Positions 1 to 12,756 of a stretch of 64,000 bases of DNA are shown here, in pieces (position 1 is the stretch's first letter; each line of letters starts with the position of its first letter). Origin of the DNA: Hyposmocoma kahamanoa (Eukaryota; Arthropoda; Insecta; Lepidoptera; Cosmopterigidae); assembly GCF_003589595.1 (NCBI RefSeq), contig NW_020654422.1, positions 4,736,027-4,800,026 on the forward strand. Reading direction: 5' to 3'. The position numbers and the translations under genes are program-made. The notes below the pieces were generated by a model, which saw nothing but the letters and a program-made list of their open reading frames with translations, was not told the origin of the DNA and did not search any database.

Positions 1-136
1 GGCTTTAGAGTACTACTTTTATACAATATTATGTTGGAAAATATAAATTCACTTGTATGCGACTCTGGTGGAACACGCGCTGTCAGTCTGATGAAGTGTT
101 TTTCTAATTATGATAATTTATCGAAATCGTGATAAC

Positions 137-249
137 CATATGGTTTGACCTCCCGCCTCTCAAGCAGAGGGCCGTGCGTTCGAATCCAGGCGATGCCGTT
201 TCGGAATTTAATTTGAAATTTGCCATTATCTTATCGGTGAAGGGAAAAA
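137..249 (+). mobile_element. tRNA-headed SINE (S2), 5' part
   Basis: A tRNA-like head with CCTCTCAAGCAGAGGGCCGT and a B-box-like GTTCGAATCC is followed by the S2 body up to GGTGAAGGGAAAA, where an inverted-repeat element takes over at 251. The full S2 body is seen at 22176-22530. Confidence 0.65.
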
Positions 250-250
250 G

Positions 251-722
251 GGATTTTTTTTTAATGGGGCAGTACGGGGAAATCCGAAACCATAGAAGCT
301 ACAAAGAAACTGTCGTAGGAATCATTAAGTCATTTGTGAAAACAATTTTGGCATAATAAATTTTTTGGTCAAGCGTGAATTGTCCATAAAAATGAACAAA
401 ATTTATCAAAATTTCTTTTCAGTGCTGATCGACCTAGTTTCACTAAGGGATCATTTTATTGTATGGGACAAAAATAATCGGGACAGCAGAAGTTGGTTAA
501 ATTTCATAAAATAATTTTTCATGCAAAATGAATAAAATTTACTATTTTTTTAATGCCAATAGACTCAGTTTTTTTATACAGACGACTTCATTGTATAATA
601 ATAAAAAATCGGGACAGCAGAAGTTGGTCAAATTTAATAGTATAGATTGACAGACCTAAGACAGTGTCCTTGTTTCTTCTATGGTTTCGGATTTCGCCAT
701 ACTGTCCCATTTAAAAAAAGAC
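251..722. mobile_element. Inverted-repeat DNA element (MITE-like)
   Basis: Arms 251-319 and 655-722 are about 85% complementary over roughly 68 bp and include AAATCCGAAACCATAGAAG. The interior carries two direct copies of a 29 bp unit with CGGGACAGCAGAAGTTGGT (476-504 and 607-635). It interrupts the S2 SINE on its left. No target duplication could be confirmed. Confidence 0.7.
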
Positions 723-1383
723 ACTCTGTATATTATTTTAAATTTATCTAACTTAATGAATTTTGAGCTGTGTTGCAAATAAGACGGCGTCACTGCTCTT
801 GAGACTGTGTTCAAGGTCTTAAACATGTTTCCTACTAAGCTCGGTGCGCCGATGTTGAGTCATTTCAACTAGATTTTGGTGCAGTGAAGAGGCGGCCGGC
901 TCTTCGAGTGACTCGTATATTTATGATTATTAACGATTTACATACACTGAACATTTTTTAGCCTGTCGCGTCAGAAGAGAGAATAAAAATTATGAAACAT
1001 ACATTATTACTTTATCTCCTAATAAAACTATCCTAACAAACACTCCTAATAAAATCCAAGTCATATTCATATTAATATTATAATATATTATATTATATTT
1101 GTTTTAATCGGGTCTCAACTGCATATTTTCTGTAGTTAAGTGGACAAGTTCCTATGTACGTCAACGACTATATTAATCATTCACTTAAGTAAGTAGATAC
1201 TGAACAAAACACATTGCATTCATAGTGCATTCTACATTGTTCAAACAGAGCTTGTTTATCTCTTTTCAGTTATTTTTTTGCAGTCGGGTGTTTTTTTTTT
1301 TTAATTATTTAGTTTATTATTGAACTAATAGAAGCACAACGGCAAGAAGTACTAACATTTTTCTATGTGGTGGTACTATGTAA
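723..1383. other. Unassigned AT-rich stretch
   Basis: No gene or recognisable repeat. An AT palindromic run lies at about 1066-1100 and a T-run at 1290. Confidence 0.5.
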
Positions 1384-1423
1384 GTTTTTTTAAGACAAAC
1401 AAGTCGTGCGCCTGATGGTATTT
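1384..1423 (-). mobile_element. Repeat A, 3'-end fragment
   Basis: ACAAACAAGTCGTGCGCCTG after a T-run is the reverse complement of the A-rich 3' end of repeat A. The rest of the element is missing (5' truncation). Confidence 0.6.
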
Positions 1424-1988
1424 GGAAGATTACAAAGTAGATATTACTCTTTAACCTTATTATATTATATTTTGATTAACTTGCTGGGTATTTGTCAAGG
1501 AGTAAATGGTAATACTATCTAAGAAAGGGTTAATAGATTATGTTATTATTATTAATCAAAATATCCATATAATTCAGGCTTCAAGGATTTATTGCGGCAC
1601 AGTATGAAATGGCGTATAAATTATGAAAGGAAAGGATGGCTATATCTTAACATTACGTTCCGACGCGCCCTGTGGGGGCCTCCGCAACTATTCATATGCA
1701 TTTCGTTTTAAATAATAAATCTTGATATATGATCGGAGGAAGAACATGCGATTAAATCGTCGTGATAAGTCGCTAGAATGTATTTTATTTTTTGGTTTAG
1801 TTAACGCACCTTCGGTGTACCTTATCTATTTTTTCCGTCCAACAGTAACGTGAGCATTAGTGGGTTCCGGTTTTTAAGGGTAAGGGTGCTGGTTAAATTC
1901 CAGGCACATGTGCTTGCTCTAATTCTGCCATAGCCCATCATGGAATAGAACACAACACATTAATTATGTATTTTGGCACAGTTTATTC
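1424..1988 (+). mobile_element. Degraded repeat A fragment in otherwise unassigned DNA
   Basis: Within 1800-1920, CAGTAACGTGAGCATTAGTG and GGGTAAGGGTGCTGGTTAAA match the central part of repeat A. The flanks hold nothing recognisable. Confidence 0.55.
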
Positions 1989-2217
1989 TTTTTTTAACGC
2001 AGACACTCATAGCTCCGCACTAGGGAAACCCCGTGTCACGGTTACCATGAACATACACATCGACAACCACAAATTACACCCAAATTTACGAGAAATAAAA
2101 CAACAAACAAACATAACATTAATAAAATAGGTCATACAAATATTTCTCCCGATTGAGGAACCGAACTCGGGATCTCTGCGTGTCAGACCAGCATGGTAAT
2201 GGTTCGACCACGGACAT
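1989..2217 (-). mobile_element. tRNA-headed SINE S1
   Basis: Read on the minus strand, the tRNA-like head (GTGGTCGAACCATTACCATG, B box degraded to AGTTCGGTTCC) is followed by the body TTTGGGTGTAATTTGTGGTT, the CATGG/CCCTAGTGCGG segment and an A-run. This is a full-length but mutated copy. Confidence 0.8.
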
Positions 2218-2959
2218 TTGAACATTTTATTTATTGTTAAAAATAGATGTTCAAATATAATGTATCAATATAAACACATGTATAAAGTCAAATGTTTCAT
2301 ACAACGCATTGTCAAATTAATAAGTAAAACTAGTGAGATTTTGAATGTTTTTATAAATTTTGTTTTTGTCCGCTGTTTTGGAATACATTTACATTATTTT
2401 TAAACTATTGTTTTTCTTTCGATGTCACTGGCACATATGAGTTGATAGCTACCAAATATAGAATAAACAAAAAATGTTATTTGTCAAGAACAGTAGTAGA
2501 GCATTGAGAGAACTGTTGCTTCACAATTACAAGGCACGTTACGAATCCCTATGACGGCGAGTACATTTGTTTTTCTAATTTATGTACATTCGTGGATGTT
2601 TAGTGGCAATAAATCTAATTAATCTTAAACTCAAAGAATCTTCATTTCACAGGTAAGTAAATTACACTTGAAGTCGTCACATTGATTAAACTCTAGTATT
2701 CATTCGTAAGGCAGATTTTCTTGAGAAGAATGAATAAAAATCACTATGAGTTACTATTTGTAAATAAACATTTATACGCGTTTATCATTTACAACACTAA
2801 TTTCAAACATTGTAGATCGAGACTACTAATGCAAACGTTAAAACGGGTCAGTACTAAGTACGCAGGTGTGTAATAACTTTTAGTGTAAAATTTTTGTTTC
2901 ACTATAATTTTAAACCTATTGAATATTAACCGGAATCTTAAAAGAAGGGTATACATTTC
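2218..2959. other. Unassigned AT-rich stretch
   Basis: Only short chance frames; no repeat family recognised. Confidence 0.5.
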
Positions 2960-3125
2960 CCTTTAAAGGGTGAAACACATAGAGAGCGGGGGCGGGACGG
3001 GCGCACGCGCCTTCGTTTGGTGTGTTATCGTCCATATAAATACACGTAATTAGTACCGCCGCGGTCCCGACCCGACACGTGCCTGACTCGCACCCGCTGT
3101 CTGTATGCCTCACGCTTAAATGCAT
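2960..3125. other. CpG-rich patch
   Basis: A locally GC- and CpG-rich segment contains CGGGGGCGGGACGGGCGCAC and CCGCCGCGGTCCCGACCC around a TATAAAT (3035). It could be a promoter-like patch or the core of an unrecognised element. The evidence is composition only. Confidence 0.25.
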
Positions 3126-3359
3126 TTGTGATTTTATGAAAGTGACTGTCAAGAAAAGGCAGTTTAATTTTGTTCCCCGTATTAATGTTGTTATTCACTA
3201 TTTTTCATAAACAATTATTACTTTCATTAAATGTGTGTTAAGGGTAATAATTGTTCATCTGTTGGTGTGTTGAGTCACAGTAAATTTATACTGTGACCCA
3301 AGTGTAAGAATATTAATTTCTTTAGACGTCTCTTTATTGCAGCAAGCTTATCATTAAAT

Positions 3360-3602
3360 AAACCACTATTGAAAGCGTGCATGGAGGAGGAGGAAACGGC
3401 CACGCGCATCCTACTACAATACTCCAGCGTGGCCAATCACAGGGTGAAGTACCTTGGAGTGCTGAGGTCAATTCCCGAGGACTTCAGCAAACCCTGTAGC
3501 GGACCCTGCACCCATCACATGCAAAATAATCTCGTTGACGTCGAGTTGCACGGAAGTAAAAATATAATTATATTGAAGCACTTAATAAATATATTAACAT
3601 AA
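3360..3602 (+). pseudogene. Non-LTR retrotransposon ORF2 C-terminal remnant
   Basis: The reading LKACMEEEETATRILLQYSS followed by VANHRVKYLGVLRSIPE matches the Cys/His-containing segment near the end of LINE ORF2 proteins, where a C-x2-C of the form CRxCMEEDETxxHILLxC precedes a conserved YLG. The first Cys and the His are already lost. The piece is truncated upstream. The following 100 bases are AT-rich and end in an AATAAATGAATGAA tail that looks like the LINE 3' end. The frame has no own ATG before residue 5. Confidence 0.62.
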
Positions 3603-3950
3603 ATAGGCAATAAATGAATGAAACAGAAATAAGTAACTAACAATAATAATCGTCAAGTTTAATTAGTGGTATTAAATATCGCACAGAACAACTTACCACA
3701 AACTTATTTTGCAACTTTTAAAACACAGTTCTTTCACCTAATACAGAGGCTAGAAGCTCATATTTTATCCATAATTACACAGTACAACCTTGAGGCTTTT
3801 GGTAACTAATAATTTTCAGGTTGTTTTTTGTATACATACGAAATTAGTAAATTTATAACTGTTATAATATACAGCTTTATAAAAAGAGCTTCTTGAAGGT
3901 GACACGTAGTCAGTGTTCAGACTGCCGAAACGTGTTATGTGCGTGTTTTT

Positions 3951-4254
3951 TGTTTTTTTTATATCAAGTGACGGGACGAACAAGTCGTGCGCCTGATAGT
4001 AAGCTACACACCTGTCCATAACAGTTAAAGTGCTACTCATAGCTTTAAATTGCAAACATCTGAGGGGGCACTACCACTGCGCCCGTCACCCTGAGACATA
4101 AGTTGACAAGTTCCATGTGCCTGTAACTTCACCAGCACCCTTACCCTTTAAAACCCGAACACAGTAATGCTGACATTACTGCTTGGCGGCAGAAATAGGT
4201 AAGGTGGCAGTACTTCCCTAGACGATCTCCTTCACAAGAAGCTGCTACTGTCAC
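3951..4254 (-). mobile_element. Repeat A, near full length
   Basis: It spans from CAAGTGACGGGACGAACAAG (3' end, after a T-run) to TTCACAAGAAGCTGCTACTG (5' end). Repeat A has no tRNA-like head. Its A-rich 3' end and frequent 5' truncation suggest retroposition, perhaps as a LINE 3' derivative. Confidence 0.85.
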
Positions 4255-5575
4255 TAAATGTGTGTGTGCAAATAGCTTAAAAAATCTTCTACGCTGTGCA
4301 TTTTTTCCACTCTAAACATGTTAAGCGTTCCAGTCACCACCGGCACTTAATTATAAAATACCAAAGGACCCTTTGCTTGAGAGTACGCATTTATGAGGTG
4401 GCAAGTAGGGGTAAAAAGCGTGCAGTCGTAATGGACATCATTGGGGACCCATAGATCATACGGCGTGATGTGCCAAACTAAAGGGCGGTGTTTGACTAAA
4501 TTAATGTGTGACGATATGCTTCTGGTAACAATCAAACAGACAGGTGGTTGAAAGAGAAGGTACTTCACCAGAGTAGTATAAAAAAAGTTATTATGGACAA
4601 TTGAGGCTATCAGAACCTACGTTTAATTTAATTTTTCAACAATACTTTAAATGATACAAAATTACATAATTATTTTATATGTGGATGATACTTTTTTTAA
4701 ATATATAATTAACATTCAGATATTTAGTACTACCGAAAGTAATATAGTACAAAAAAAATGTGGGTTACACCACTTTTGCGATGATAGTCGCAATTCACAA
4801 GACAATAAGACGGAACAAACATGAATTTCGAAAAATTGTATTTGTGTCTAAGTAATGTGAATATAATATATGTACGATTATTCAGTTGTAACATTTTTAA
4901 TTACAATACTATTATCGATTTTTACTGTAGGTATTTTGCTACTAAACCAAACAGGTACCTCAGAAAATTAAATAAAACACATATTGCATGTTTTTTGACA
5001 CGTAATTTTAAAAGATTTTGTTTTTCATTTATTTAATGTACAAAATTACGTATTCAGTATGACTACTTTCAAATTATGAATAAGTATTGTAAAATATCGT
5101 ATCTATAATTCTTTATTACTATTATACCATTATCATTCCCCGTGAATCTCTACAAAATGGACATAGTCGTAAATAATTTCATTTAGGGTTGCAATTTCGT
5201 TGACACACCCTTTTTTCGTTTGAATTATTTCTTAGTCGACTTTGAAAGGGATTGCTCGCGCGTATGTAAGTTTTTTGTACAAGAAAATTTTATGAAGTAA
5301 ATAAAATTAGGATTGTTTTAAATTTTTAGAAACCCTTGTTGCTCTTTATTAGATTGTCTAGGATTTACTTTTTTATTAACTCGTCACGTGTCAAGAGACA
5401 CACAGTGTCTCTAACGTTTTGTTATTTTTGTTTTAAATTGTGGTTGAAAACACAGGTGTGCATTAGAGACCCCTCGTGGCGCTAGGTGGCTACCGTACCA
5501 GTTTCATTAGGAACACCGTATGTCTCTAGAACGCGATACCTGTCAACAAAAATGCTTTTATTAAATAGTAATTAT
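4255..5575. other. Unassigned stretch with a short hairpin
   Basis: A perfect 8 bp stem with a 3-base loop, AGAGACACACAGTGTCTCT, sits at 5394-5412. Frames of 73 and 71 codons in this interval show no family features. Confidence 0.5.
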
Positions 5576-5952
5576 AATAACGCACACACTCATAGCTAGC
5601 TAGCTTAACTAGGGAAACCCTGTATCGCGGATGCCATGGACACACACATAGACACCAGAAATTGCACCCAAACTCCCGAGATAAATAGAATAGAATAGAA
5701 TAGAAATATAAAATAAATGTAGGCCACACAAATATTTTTCCCGTTTCTTCCGTTTCGCATTTTTGTCTCTCAATTACGGGTAGTTAAATAAAAATGTATA
5801 AACATTTAAAAGCGTCGTAATTCCCACTATGTATAATAAAAAATTTAAAGGTGTATCTCAAAAAATAAAAAAGTTACAGATTTTTGGTCCGTAACTGACT
5901 TATATTTCCCATAATGCAGCATGGTAACCGTTTGGCCACGGAAACAGTTAAT
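5576..5952 (-). mobile_element. tRNA-headed SINE S1 interrupted by an insertion
   Basis: The body and tail lie at 5576-5748 and the head at 5916-5952 (GGCCAAACGGTTACCATGCT on the minus strand). Between them are 167 bases of AT-rich unrelated sequence that replace the B-box region. A TAGAA pentanucleotide is repeated four times at 5686-5705. Confidence 0.72.
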
Positions 5953-8017
5953 TAATTAGTGTGTTAACGAATTTCAAAGACTGTATCGACCGTAATTATT
6001 GCTCAAAATAAGTTCAAAAATGATTGCGATAATCTAAATATTATGCTACATTAAGTTCACTGTCCCTCTACTACAACTAACTGTGAAAATACCATATATT
6101 GCCTAGCAACAAACGCGGCTTAAAATTGCAATCTAAGTATTATTATACGTAATGCACCGTCCTTCTATCACTACTAACGTGTCAAAATACCGTAACACTG
6201 CCTAGAGAGAAACGCGGCATAAAATTACATATTCAAAGTAAAAACAAAATTACAAAGAACTCGAGTGTTAGCTGGCCCACTTCAAAGTGCGAAAGAAAAC
6301 TTTTTTCCGAAGCGTTGTCAAAGTTAGCCGACTAACAAGTAAATAAGGCTTTCAGGATGCAAGTTGCACTACGCATGCGTAGAAAACGCTGCAGCTTGGC
6401 AGTGCTCCTAAAACTCTGTTGACATTCGACACTTGTGTTAGTCGATAGGCAACCGCCGATAAGAGCGGCCGCCTCCACCCTTTCAAGGGGTGGTGCCGAC
6501 GTAAAATCGCGTAATAGTGTCCGATGAAAACAGTCTATATCTTATAGTGGTGTATCTTTAAATTATTTAAAGTAGTTTGTCAATGTCTGTAATTAGCTTC
6601 AAGTGTAAATATTAATTTTTTCGTAATGATAGTGTCCATATCCTGCCTCAAGGAAAAAACAGGTGAGTTTAAGGGAATTACTTTTTTGCGCTATGTTCAT
6701 TATCTTCAAAGACTTTCTTTTATTAGCCGCTTTACCTTTTTGGAAGTTAAGTATTCAAGGCAATATCAAATATTTACGCTTCTTATGGGATTTGCTTACG
6801 AATTTCAAAGAAATGCGTTCAGTGATGGTTCGTTAGTTCTACGATATTAGAACTTTGAAAAATATTAACAAAATTCTTAACAGAAATACGGACTGACGTA
6901 TTTTTTATGTCATTCTACGTAAATAACGTTAATAGGTGGTTAAATTTGAATTCACAAGATTTTTTATTTCATAATGGTTACATTACAGAAGCTTTGTTAT
7001 GCATAGACATTATTATACTAATAACATGGTTTTAGCCTTCATTGATGGTTTGTTGAAAAACACATGTTTGTATTTTAACAAAATGTGTTTAAGGATGACA
7101 TGACTGAAAACGTTTTCTAAAGCATCTAAAAATCTAGTAGAGTAGAGCTCATACATACTATTACATTATATTGAAATTTGATACAAAGTACGTGAAATTC
7201 ATTTTCATAAAATTAGAATAAGTCGAACCTACTTTTTTAAAGTAGTTTAAAATGAGTAAAACGTTCAATTACAGCCAGCATTACAGCGAACCATAATCAT
7301 TTATCAAATAAAACGGTTTACAATAATATAAATGGTGCTGTAATCGTATGAAGCAACAGTAATTGGTCGTGGAGCGATTTACGATATAACGAAATAGCTA
7401 TTTCTATTAAGGTAATTATTTTTTTTTAGTTATTTCAATAGTATTATGAGGTAAACAGGTGTCAAGTTCGTAAATGCTATGCATGATTTTCATTTGGGCA
7501 CGTCACGCTGGACTGGGTTCTAGACTGGTTAAAATATAATATTTATAGAGAATTACTTTGAGTAATATTTTGATTTCCTATCAATGATTTATTTTATTCT
7601 ATAATTTTGTCGTTTGTCTTGATACATGTACCTTGGTAATTATTTTAATACTTACCAATTAATTGGAACAACGAAATGTTACCGCTAGCGCTGTCGTGCA
7701 ATGTGTTTGTATAATGAAATGTATTCAAACGTGTTAAATGAATATTTGTAAGAAAAAATCCCAAATCAAATATTTCCAAACATTTTTCTTCGGGTTTATT
7801 CAGTTTTCTTACTGTTATTGTTTATTTTTTAATAAAAAATTGAAGAAAAAAGCTATTAATCACCATGGATAAAATTATCGGACACAATCAGAGAAATTAT
7901 CAAAGAAACTAAAAATATTGATAATTTTGAATTTGTTTATTTTATATCAATATTTTCCTAGAACAGTGGTCTATCTGTAAAACATGTAATTCACCAGGAT
8001 GACTGTTAAAAAAAACT
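5953..8017. other. Unassigned stretch with a diverged tandem duplication
   Basis: Segments 6055-6134 and 6152-6231 are diverged direct copies of about 80 bp, sharing ATTGCCTAG-like and AAACGCGGC(T/A)TAAAATT motifs, with a period of about 97 bp. The rest shows no recognised family. A 74-codon frame at 6626-6850 has no features. Confidence 0.5.
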
Positions 8018-8725
8018 GAGCGCGTTTCTGCACTGCATCCGATTCATATTCGTTCAGAAAATTCGGACTTATTTCGGATGTCGCTTGTGTACTTAATTGG
8101 TACTGTACACGAAAATATTAGTATATTTCTAGCCGTGGTACTCATATTGATTCAACATAAAATGTTCAATGTATGTAAATCATTCAATTGTGTCAATTAT
8201 TGTCAATTATGTCAATAACATTGTTGATACTTCTCTATGGAAAACGTAGGCGGCCACTGTACAGAAAGCATTTGGAAATCGCACTGTCGTTCCGAATCCG
8301 AGACTATGCAAATCTAAAAACTCGGACCCACTTCGGATGTCGCTTGTGCACTAAGTCCGATTCTAATCCGAAAATATACCAATATAAGCTTCAACTTTTG
8401 TATCCATGGCTCCGTCGAATATCGCTTGTACATCTAGAGATAAAATGACACTTCGGACACTTGTGACGTTTCGGACCGTCATTTCTCGGATTCGGAACTG
8501 GGGGCTAGTCTCGATCTCCGTCCGACATCCGTCCGAAACAATTACTGTGAAATAAGTAATATTCGACAAAATTAAAAGACAAGTATCCAGTATGAAGTTT
8601 CATTCGCATCATGCGTCTTTTCATGTGGTCAAGTATTGCTTATTTGACAGTAATTGTTTCGGACGGATGTCTGGCGGAGATCGAGAGTAGACCCCCTGAT
8701 ACGAATCGGACGTAGTGCGCCAACG
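8018..8725. mobile_element. TCGGA-rich inverted-repeat element
   Basis: Near-identical arms of about 49 bp lie at 8500-8548 and 8647-8696 (core TCCGTCCGAAACAATTACTG) and extend inward to about 68 bp. Outer arms GCACTAAGTCCGATTC (8350-8365) and its near complement (8703-8718) enclose them. A related end, GCACTGCATCCGATTC, occurs at 8031-8046. The whole looks like one or two nested non-autonomous DNA elements built from TCGGA motifs. Confidence 0.65.
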
Positions 8726-9368
8726 CTCTTACTGTCCATGAAAGGGGTAAGTTTCGTACAGCCGATCAAAAAGTCGTTGATCATCTAAATTTTTCTTACC
8801 TTAATAACAAAAATGAAAAAGAAATTTTAAAAAGAAACACCGGTGGAACAAACCCGTTACATTGTATTTATTAAAAAGTTTGTTTGTTTGTTAAAAAAAT
8901 ATTGACGTAAAATTTGAAAGTAACAATAAGTAGTATAAACTACTTTTCATGAAATAAGACATAATAAGTACTTCTTTCTGGTAATTTAGATTTTTCCCTA
9001 AACCACTTAGGAAGCCCAAAATAAACCTACTTACCGTCATCATTTTATTCCACGAAAGGCGTCCTACACGTGTCTTTATTTTCGTAAGAAGTGGAATATT
9101 CCCTAAGGAACAGTCTTAGAACTCAGAAAACATTACGAAAATGTTGTGCTAATAATATATTGTATCATGTAAGTCTACACATAGATAGATAAACTACATA
9201 ACATATAATGCAGACCAATATTGTTGTACCGTTTGGACAATCCTCTCAAAGTATTTCAAACCTTACAACACTAATAGACGTAACAAATCGACGCCTTACT
9301 TTCTCAAACTCGTACCTTACAAAGAGTGATTATTCAGGAGATAGCAAAACTTTTTCTTTACAATTTCT
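8726..9368. other. Unassigned AT-rich stretch
   Basis: No repeat or coding features seen. Confidence 0.5.
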
Positions 9369-9656
9369 AGTGACGGGACGAACAAGTCGTGCGCCTGATG
9401 GTAAGCTACACGCCTGTCCATAACAGTTGCAGTGCCACTCAGAGGTCTAAATCACAAAGATCTGAGGGGCACTGCCACTGCGCCCGGCACCCTAAGACAT
9501 ACGTTGACAAGTGCCATGTGCTTGTAATTTCACCAGCACCCTTACCCTTCAAAACCGGAACACGGTAATGCTGACATTACTGCTTGGCGGCAGAAATAGG
9601 TAAGGTGGCAGTACTTCCCTGGACGAACTCTTTCACAAGGAGCTCTACTGCTACTA
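9369..9656 (-). mobile_element. Repeat A, near full length
   Basis: One of the best preserved copies: GTGACGGGACGAACAAGTCG at the 3' side and AAGGAGCTCTACTGCTACT at the 5' side, with the central TGGCGGCAGAAATAGGTAAG intact. Confidence 0.88.
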
Positions 9657-11564
9657 TTTACTTTAAATTTCTTATCAAGGATGTTAATTTCGATGCATTA
9701 CTTTAAGAATAGGTAAAAGCCAGTGTGTTAATACGAAGGAAATATGATATGAAATCAGCCTGCGAAATTGTATATACAATCTATTTTTTGCATTTCAGTA
9801 ACTTTGTGCTTTAAGATACGAGTTTGAAACAGTAAGGCGACGAAATCATACCCTTGGTAGAATAGAATACAATCTATTTCCATATTAGCAATATGTTCGA
9901 TATGCTCCAGGTCCCTGCAAAAAAGTTCTTTATCTACCCAGGATTATGCGAGAGGGCATTGAAATGAAAAACATCGTAATTTCTACATGGAAGATAGTTT
10001 CTCCGTACTGTCAGTTTGGGATCCAGTATTTCCCAAAAAACCCCAAGCAGACTAAATTACTATTTCATATGTTTTGATTTATTCTGATTACCATTAATAA
10101 TTAATTTAATAAACAATTATATAGTTAAAATAAAATCATTAGTAAAGCTTATGTAACGTAACTTGGAATATTTCTTTCTTCTTCTAAAGTATAGTATTTT
10201 ATTAAAAGGGCCCGAAAGGGTTGGTTTGAAAAAAACGCGATTGAGATTCGAACAAATAGATCCATTTCCTAAGCGTAACAATCGCGAAAACCTAAGACCT
10301 TGATACTAAAATATACATAAACACAAAATATTGCCGAAATACAACGTCTAATAAAAATAAAATTACAATTTCTGCGAAATAAATTCCTGTACAATGTAAA
10401 GTTCATTATCCAATAAAAGGAGTTTCAGTCCGGAATAAAACATTTTGCAGTTTTTAATACTTTTTAAATTTGCTGGTAGTTGACCGCAGAATCGTAATTC
10501 TAAAGCCATAGTTATAATAAACCCACATATGATTATACGTTAAAATTGCTTTTATCACAAGGAAGTCGTAAAAATAATACCAATTGCATAAAACAAGCTA
10601 TGAATACAACGTAAAGTTATGGACTGATTTTGTTCGTAGCATCTTTAAAGATTTAAGCCTCTCTCCCGAAAAATTGTCAATTTGCAGATGTAACCTTACA
10701 TAAGCCCAAGGTGCGAGTTACGGTGTTGACATTGTGTAAAATTACATTCTTTAAAAAGTTGCCATAATAGTTGCATTGACATAATTCTTTTCACCAGCAA
10801 TTTGATAAACAAAAGAACACACAGTAAAAAAGTCCTTAAATGATTCATTACTACACTCTAGCCAAATTCGATGTAGAATGTTTAATAGCAAAACGTTTCT
10901 AGGCAACCAATGAATATATCCAATGAATAGGAAAACAACAATTTTCAATGCTCCATTAATTTGAATGTAAATAGGTAAGTAGGTAATTGGGTTATGTACA
11001 AGTAATACTTATCTAGCCAACTATTATTAAGTTTACTAAATACGTATTGATACGTATGAATTAGGTAGGTAATGGTAGATGAAAATGATAAGATTTTATT
11101 TTATTTGTTAATTTACCACATATTATATCATCCAGCATCTATCTCCGATTCTGAACTTGAATTACCACCACAACTCGAATGTTTGCAATCTCTCCCTTCA
11201 AATCTAAAAGTCACTAGGGATGACCCAGTTTTACAAATAGTTAATTACTGGTCAGTTAATTTTTAGGTGATTTGAAACTTCTGTTGAACAATATTCATTA
11301 TAAACATGATTTCAAGATTTAGTATTATCCATAATCTAGTTGGATTGGGGGCAAAATATTGAAATTGTGATAAGTGTGAAAGATTCTAAGATGAAAACCC
11401 TAAAAATCACACGTTTTGTTAGTTGACATTTTTTCTACATCTAATTTGGCGAGAGTATAGTTGCAATTCTTTCGAGTCAAAACACAATAATATCGTTCTT
11501 TATAAAAATGGCACTATAAAAAGCTAAACTGTACCTTAACTTTATTGAATGTCAAGAAGTTTTA
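9657..11564 (-). mobile_element. Mostly unassigned stretch containing a repeat F half
   Basis: At 10205-10300, GGGCCCGAAAGGGTTGGTTT and AACAATCGCGAAAACCTAAG are the right half of hairpin repeat F (full copy 37473-37663). The remainder is AT-rich with only short frames. Confidence 0.55.
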
Positions 11565-11962
11565 CGTCCTTGATATAATTTTTTTTTTGTGAAATTACTC
11601 CACTAGTTTGTAATAATCAAGTATTAATACTAAAATAAAACAGTAAGAAAAAATTCTTTCGAGCCGGTTGGACGCGAACCAGCGTCATCGCCATGCCGCG
11701 GCTAATTTAATAGATTTCTCACAAATGGCGCTAAGGCAAAAAAGTCGTTAAAAATCAAAAACAAAGATCTGCAACAAACACACAGAAAAAATCGTAAAAT
11801 CCGCTGGTGTGTTTTGAGGTTTACTTTGCCAATTGTGTTTTTTTATTACTTTGACGCTATGCCTAGCGTTTAGCACGGTTTGCTAGAAGACATTGGTTCG
11901 AATCCAGCTGGGTTGAACGAGTTTTTTCTTAGTGTTCGATCTTTGTAAACATTTCAAATGAT
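11565..11962. mobile_element. Repeat B: two tRNA-like ends head to head
   Basis: The left part (11565-11700) is the reverse complement of the B tail (GTGAAATTACTCCACTAGTT, then GGACGCGAACC). The right part (11850-11962) is the forward version, with a perfect B box GGTTCGAATCC followed by TTTTTTCTTAGTGTTCGATC. The centre contains AACAAAGATCTGCAACAAAC, shared with 61012-61030. It is a foldback element of tRNA-like origin. Confidence 0.65.
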
Positions 11963-12756
11963 TCGTTGTGTTCCTGTCCGTAACGTTGTATTTATAATAA
12001 TTTTGTGATTTTGGCGAAACCGGCAGAAGACTCGGTGTAACAAGCGTAACAAATACGCTTGCCCAAGGCAGCTGTCGTATACGTGCTCAATGCGGAGCAG
12101 TGTTGCAGGACGACTGCTCAGGTGCCTACTCATTACTCTAATAAGAGCTCACAGATCGCGCGATTGTCTCGCTCACACTTTACTGAATCAAGCATGTGAA
12201 TCGCGATAAATAACATAGAACGGGGTTGTTTATTTATATACCAATCCATGACTACACGCTTCATGGTCTTGTAGACTTACAGGTCTATTAGCATACCTAG
12301 ACGAAACCTTCTATATGCCTCTCAACTATTAATTAAAATAATTGAGAGACACGACGAGGATAACAGATGGAAGGACGTTAGACTGCAACAATCTAATGTA
12401 AGCCTACCAAGCAAGCTAGCCTCGTATCTATCGTGTCGCGTCCCTTTTTACAAAGGCAAAACCTTTGTATTTCACATTTTGTAAGTGACAGATCGATACG
12501 TATTGTTTTGGAAGGCTGTTTGTCCGATCAGTGGGCTATTGATGCTATTGATGAGTTACCCATAAACCTTTTCTGTTCGTAACTCTGCTCCTGCTGCAAA
12601 TATACGATTAGCTAATACCCGATTTAACAGTGGTGTATGGGATTTTGTGGAAAGTATGTATTAGGATTTCATGAACTATTCTTTTCCATCTACTGGAAAC
12701 TATTAATCAGCTGGTATCTCATTATTATATTGTAGTGTTTTACTTTATGTTTTATG
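11963..12756. other. Unassigned stretch with a 30 bp palindrome
   Basis: 12319-12348 is an imperfect palindrome (CTCTCAA...TTGAGAG). Nothing else recognised. Confidence 0.5.
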
